Shown here piece after piece: positions 60,480 to 64,000 of a DNA stretch of 64,000 bases; within the stretch, counting starts at the first letter, position 1; each line of letters begins with the position of its first letter. The notes under the pieces were generated by a model that saw only the letters and a program-made list of their open reading frames with translations, was not told where the DNA came from and made no database searches. Location: contig OU612074.1 of NCBI GenBank assembly GCA_914767715.1, positions 20,942,062 through 21,006,061 on the forward strand, written 5' to 3'. The DNA is from Membranipora membranacea. Taxonomy: Eukaryota; Bryozoa; Gymnolaemata; Cheilostomatida; Membraniporidae. The translations under genes and the position numbers were made by a program.

Positions 60480-61060
60480 ATAATCCATGTTGGGTATCTA
60501 CACTTACAGAATACACTACCAAATAATACCAATGAACATCAACATTTATTACTTATGGACTTATTTTTTGATTTCACATTGTTTGTCATAATTGAGTTTA
60601 TGGGTATCGGGCTGAGCCAGCTCATACTGGTTAAATTAAGCCGTTCTTCAAAATAACACTGGAACTGCTATTGTTGCACTTTCAAATTATCTATAAATAT
60701 TGACCATTGGTCTTCTTTATAGTATACAGATTATGGGTGAACGTCTCTGCCTCAGTGTTTGAGAGGAAACTTGGATTGTCACAATATGGTGAAGGGCAGT
60801 ATATTTGCTCACCTTGCTGGTCAATCTTTGGTAGTGACTGCCGTGGTCTGAGACGGCGTGGTGCTATCGGAGACCTTTTATCTATAGCTACTGATGATTT
60901 TGTTATGTCACACTTACAGATACATTTATATAGATACCTTGAAAATTTCAGTAAAATTTTAGTAAGGAATCATGTAATAAACAAATAACTAAACATCTGT
61001 ATCATATTTACATTTGACCAAGTTTAAATATTTATATCCGATTGGAATACTCAATGTTTG
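60480..61060. repeat. Chimeric, internally deleted copy of the array unit
   Basis: Bases ~60500-60930 match the segment around 50690-50930, and ~60935-61060 match the segment around 53410-53525 and 58295-58420. Two pieces that lie far apart in the full unit are therefore directly joined, as in a deletion derivative. Confidence 0.7.
60715..60890 (-). pseudogene. N-terminal exon candidate of the transposase-like gene
   Basis: The frame RSPIAPRRLRPRQSLPKIDQ, QGEQIYCPSPYCDNPSFL and SNTEAETFTHNLYTIKK is fully open here. The same segment in other units (45400-45240, 50880-50720, 63110-62990) has stops. The paired cysteines (CPSPYC) and its conserved position upstream of the cysteine-rich exon suggest coding origin. 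No acceptor or donor could be fixed with confidence. Confidence 0.35.
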
Positions 61061-62084
61061 GATGACAGGATGACAGCACTTAACCTCTATGCCGCATACT
61101 GAGCAGTTACTAGGGTGAATTGATTAGACTTTTAATTGCACACTAGCATCTTTATTGCTCTCTCAAACAACACCCATTAAACTGAGTAAAAACTATCTTT
61201 CATATAGTGTTGCCAAAAGGATGTGAAAATAGGATATCATATGATATCAATTAAATTGCATAAATCAAGACGGCAAGGCGTGACCCCACACACCAGGACA
61301 CAGCCCATTAGTTGGCCATTGTTATTGTAATAATTAATTATATTTCTGCCACCAGAAGTGAATAAGAAATGGTTATTGTTATGGAATTTCCAGTGAGAGC
61401 CAGAACGGTCACTGTAATGACCTGCGACATGACAGGTGATGGCTGTTACACCTCCCCTATTTAGATATCTTATCCGTTCTCCAGATTGTTGTTGTCTTGT
61501 ATTGTCTGTATGTAGGGTTTGTATATGTGCCGCTCAAGTGTTTCCTTGTTGAATCTGCTGTTTACTTCTATTTTCATTTTAGTTTTTAGTGTCATTTTGA
61601 CTCTGTACTGCTTCTACAGCCGGCTCTTCCCATTGAAGGGATATGGTGTTCCAGACTGTAGCTTCGAGTGTCTCGATGATTATTTTTGGTCTATTCTAAT
61701 TATATCTGTTTATCTATCTGTTGCTTTGTGTTTATCTGATTAAAACTTCTTTCATAGCTTTTCTTGGATCGATAGTTTTCGTCAATGTCTAGATAGGTGT
61801 GGAGATCTCTCACGTTATGACAAGTTATCATGCTGTCAAGCAGTAAGCCCTACTCTGCAGAGGAATCCATTAGACTGCAGGACCACAGGACATCCGTCAG
61901 CCTCCTTTTGGTGTGTTAGAATCCTTCGGCATCTTCCTGTCTGATATTTAAATACGCTGTTAAATGAAATGTCAGCTCTGTGGTTGCATAGAGTGGTCGA
62001 CAGAAAAATAAAATTCCAAGTTCATTCAGTTCTCGACACCATGAACAAAAACAAATTCAATTTTTTAATAAGTTTGGCTCAATT
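61061..62084. other. Spacer within the repeat-rich region
   Basis: About 1 kb that does not match the array units. AT-rich and without a recognisable gene; the frame 61519-61743 is hydrophobic but has no family resemblance. Confidence 0.4.
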
Positions 62085-63110
62085 CAATTCAAAACTTCAA
62101 TGAACATCAGTAACATACAGAATACATACATCGCTATGTTGTGTAGTGAGCTCAGACAGTTTATATACAACATATGGTACAGCTCTTAGTGGGTTACCAC
62201 TGGAAGTGACGCACATCACCAGCATAAGTTTTTGAACTAACATCAAGGTTGAGTGTTGACGTCAGTCAGTAAATAATATAAATAATAATATTTAGTTGTT
62301 TCAAAGTTAGGAAGTAAGGGTTTTCTCATTACAACTAAGTACAAAAAAAGATCAAATTTGAAAAAAATATATCAGGTAGCCTACAGTAATATAAAATTAT
62401 TTTGCTATAAATAGCTTGATACTTAGTAGCATAAACACACCAATAATATTAAAAAATATATATATCAATGAACATCAACATTTATTACTTATGGACTTAT
62501 TTTTGATTCCACATTGTTTGTCATAATTGAATTTTGTGAGTTTAGATTGCATATCCGATGATTCAACCTGTTCACTATCCCCCAGTGATCGGGTGTGAGC
62601 GATTTGGGGGGGGGGGGGTAAATGAGCAAAGTATCATGTCTGTCCTGTTGGCACCTTCCCTCAAGGTCTTTCGTAGGCTAAAATCATGGAGCCTGCTGCG
62701 TGGGTCCCCCCTTGTCACGATGTCCCGTATCCCTGATACCACTAGCTGAATCACTGGGCGGTCAAGATGTTGTCTCATATTAAAGAGTGTTGCCCCTGAA
62801 AAGCTGAAAGTGTCGATATCAGGGAGGTCTAAGAATCGGGCGATGCTATTTCCTATGACAAAGTAGGTATTGTTCGTCGCCATCTCTTATTCCTTCCAAA
62901 GTCTCATACTGGTTAAATTAACCCATTCTTCAAAATAACACTGCTATTGTTGCTTTATAAAATTCTCTAGATATTGACCCTTGGTCTTCTTTATAGTGTA
63001 CAGATTATGGGTGAACGTCTCTGCCTCAGCGTTTGAGAGGTAACTTGGATTGTCACCTTAAGGTGAAGGGCTGTTCCTTTGCTCACTTTGCTGGTCAATC
63101 TTCTTTTTAT
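62085..63110. repeat. Partial array unit with an extra SGNH exon
   Basis: Follows the array left end (compare 44780 and 50290) from ~62085 to ~62530, then carries an SGNH N-terminal frame absent from unit 0, then rejoins the unit sequence at ~62870 (compare 45120) through ~63110. Confidence 0.7.
62575..62883 (-). CDS. SGNH hydrolase-like N-terminal half, frameshifted at a poly-C tract
   Basis: The 102-residue frame from the ATG at 62883 reads MATNNTYFVIGNSIARFLDL, FSFSGATLFNM, IQLVVSGIRDIVTRG and TDMILCSFTPPPP. It contains the G-N-S block, the Gly of block II and a G-x-x-D block III, with no internal stop, unlike units 1 and 2. After a run of about 12 C (62606-62618 on the plus strand as G) the homologous sequence continues in another frame as TPDHWGIVNRLN, matching 57372-56959. 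One tract-length change would therefore restore continuity; whether this is a sequencing or a real slip cannot be told. The C-terminal D-x-x-H half is missing here. Confidence 0.5.
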   Translation of the reverse strand: MATNNTYFVIGNSIARFLDLPDIDTFSFSGATLFNMRQHLDRPVIQLVVSGIRDIVTRGDPRSRLHDFSLRKTLREGANRTDMILCSFTPPPPNRSHPITGG

Positions 63111-63284
63111 TGCATCTCTCTGAAGCTCAGTTTATGTCCATGATTGCAAGTAAGTGATGTTTGATGACAATTTTGAACATCTTGTTATCCAAGGAACTCC
63201 AACCTCGAATATTGCCACACAATATTAGTAAGAGTTTTCACAACTGTGATAAACTTACTTCGCCAATTTCTCTGACGGAATGCT

Positions 63285-63975
63285 CCTCGCTCCCTTCGGC
63301 CCAATTCGAATTCAATATGTATAATTCTAAGTAATTCAATAATCTCACCAAGTCCAAGTTCAATATGCATTTTTTAAATAATAATCCTTCCATAAAAATC
63401 TAACACAAAACTATATAGGTTATTCAATTTGATATGTCCGATCTGTTTGGACAAATGAAGATGGCACACAACAAATATTGCAGTCACAAAACTCCTACCC
63501 CTAGATCATATCGATCATCATATCTCCTCTCTCTTGGCCTATCCTCATTTTTCCTCTCTCTCTCTGCCTATAGTACTTAAAACATTTATCATAAAACAGT
63601 ATTCGACCTTCATTGTATGAAATACATATTCAGAACACTTAACAACAGAGGTACATCCTGTGAGGTATAGCACCCATCTTCCAAAATATATCAGCTTGCA
63701 TTCTATCTTTTGAGCTGACATCAAGAGAGTTATGAACATTGTAAATTGTAACGTTTGATTTCGAACCCTTCGGGTTTGTTAGCATTGTAAACTATAAAAC
63801 TGATCCTACCCCTAAAGGCACGCGAGGGTCCCACTAGATTTGAAATTAACCAGTTCCCTTCGGCCGGAATTCAAAATGTATAATTCTGAGTAATTCAATA
63901 GTCTCACCTAGTTTTTGATATAGAATACATATTTCTTTATTAATAATCATTCCATAAAAATCTATCCAAGTAAAT
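63285..63975. repeat. Direct duplication of a ~120-bp segment, ~565 bp apart
   Basis: Segments 63285-63405 and 63855-63975 share CCCTTCGGCC, GTATAATTCT, AGTAATTCAATA, GTCTCACC/ATCTCACC and TTCCATAAAAATCTA in the same order, with many differences. No coding sequence is seen in either copy or in the rest of 63110-64000. Confidence 0.65.
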
Positions 63976-64000
63976 TGCACGCAACACAACCTTCACCAAA

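Overview
This is eukaryotic, AT-rich DNA from an animal genome. Genes are split by GT-AG introns of a few hundred to two thousand bases, there is no operon structure, and the recognisable proteins are metazoan families (temptin, allantoinase, NUFIP1, SYNCRIP/hnRNP R). A marine or aquatic invertebrate fits best, because an intact allantoinase and a temptin are both present. The sequence alone does not fix the phylum.

The left two thirds (about 0.7-37.3 kb) is ordinary genic DNA. It holds a signal-peptide exon of a gene running off the left edge (minus, 685-757), a four-exon temptin-like gene (plus, 2681-4852), a nine-exon allantoinase with all expected metal ligands (minus, 7010-13714), and a nine-exon NUFIP1-like gene (plus, 17233-23218). 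A RING-finger gene with an adjoining multi-membrane-spanning ORF follows (minus, 23773-25466), then a thirteen-exon SYNCRIP/hnRNP R-like gene (plus, 29698-37243). For the allantoinase, NUFIP1, temptin and SYNCRIP models, the exon phases were followed through every junction and close without a frameshift. Introns and spacers carry small non-autonomous elements: MITE-like inverted repeats, a tRNA-derived SINE, a perfectly duplicated 78-bp element, and several striking hairpins.

The middle (37.3-44.5 kb) is mostly non-coding. It has the SYNCRIP 3' region, two inverted-repeat elements, a 35-bp minisatellite and the 5'-truncated end of a LINE reverse transcriptase.

The right third (44.7-63.1 kb) is the unusual part: a tandem array of a large unit (period 4.83-4.87 kb, two full and several partial copies) whose minus strand carries decayed pieces of two protein families. 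One looks like a transposase-derived protein with a cysteine-rich domain, of the multi-copy kind seen in fish and invertebrate genomes. The other carries the ordered motifs of an SGNH/GDSL hydrolase (GNS, SGATL, GIPDI, DEAHPS). Most copies are broken, each by different lesions, but a three-exon C-terminal part of the transposase-like gene (58755-60090) is fully open with intact splice sites. The array is the best candidate for an undescribed system: a large DNA element, or a gene family derived from one, that pairs an SGNH-fold protein with a DDE-like protein.
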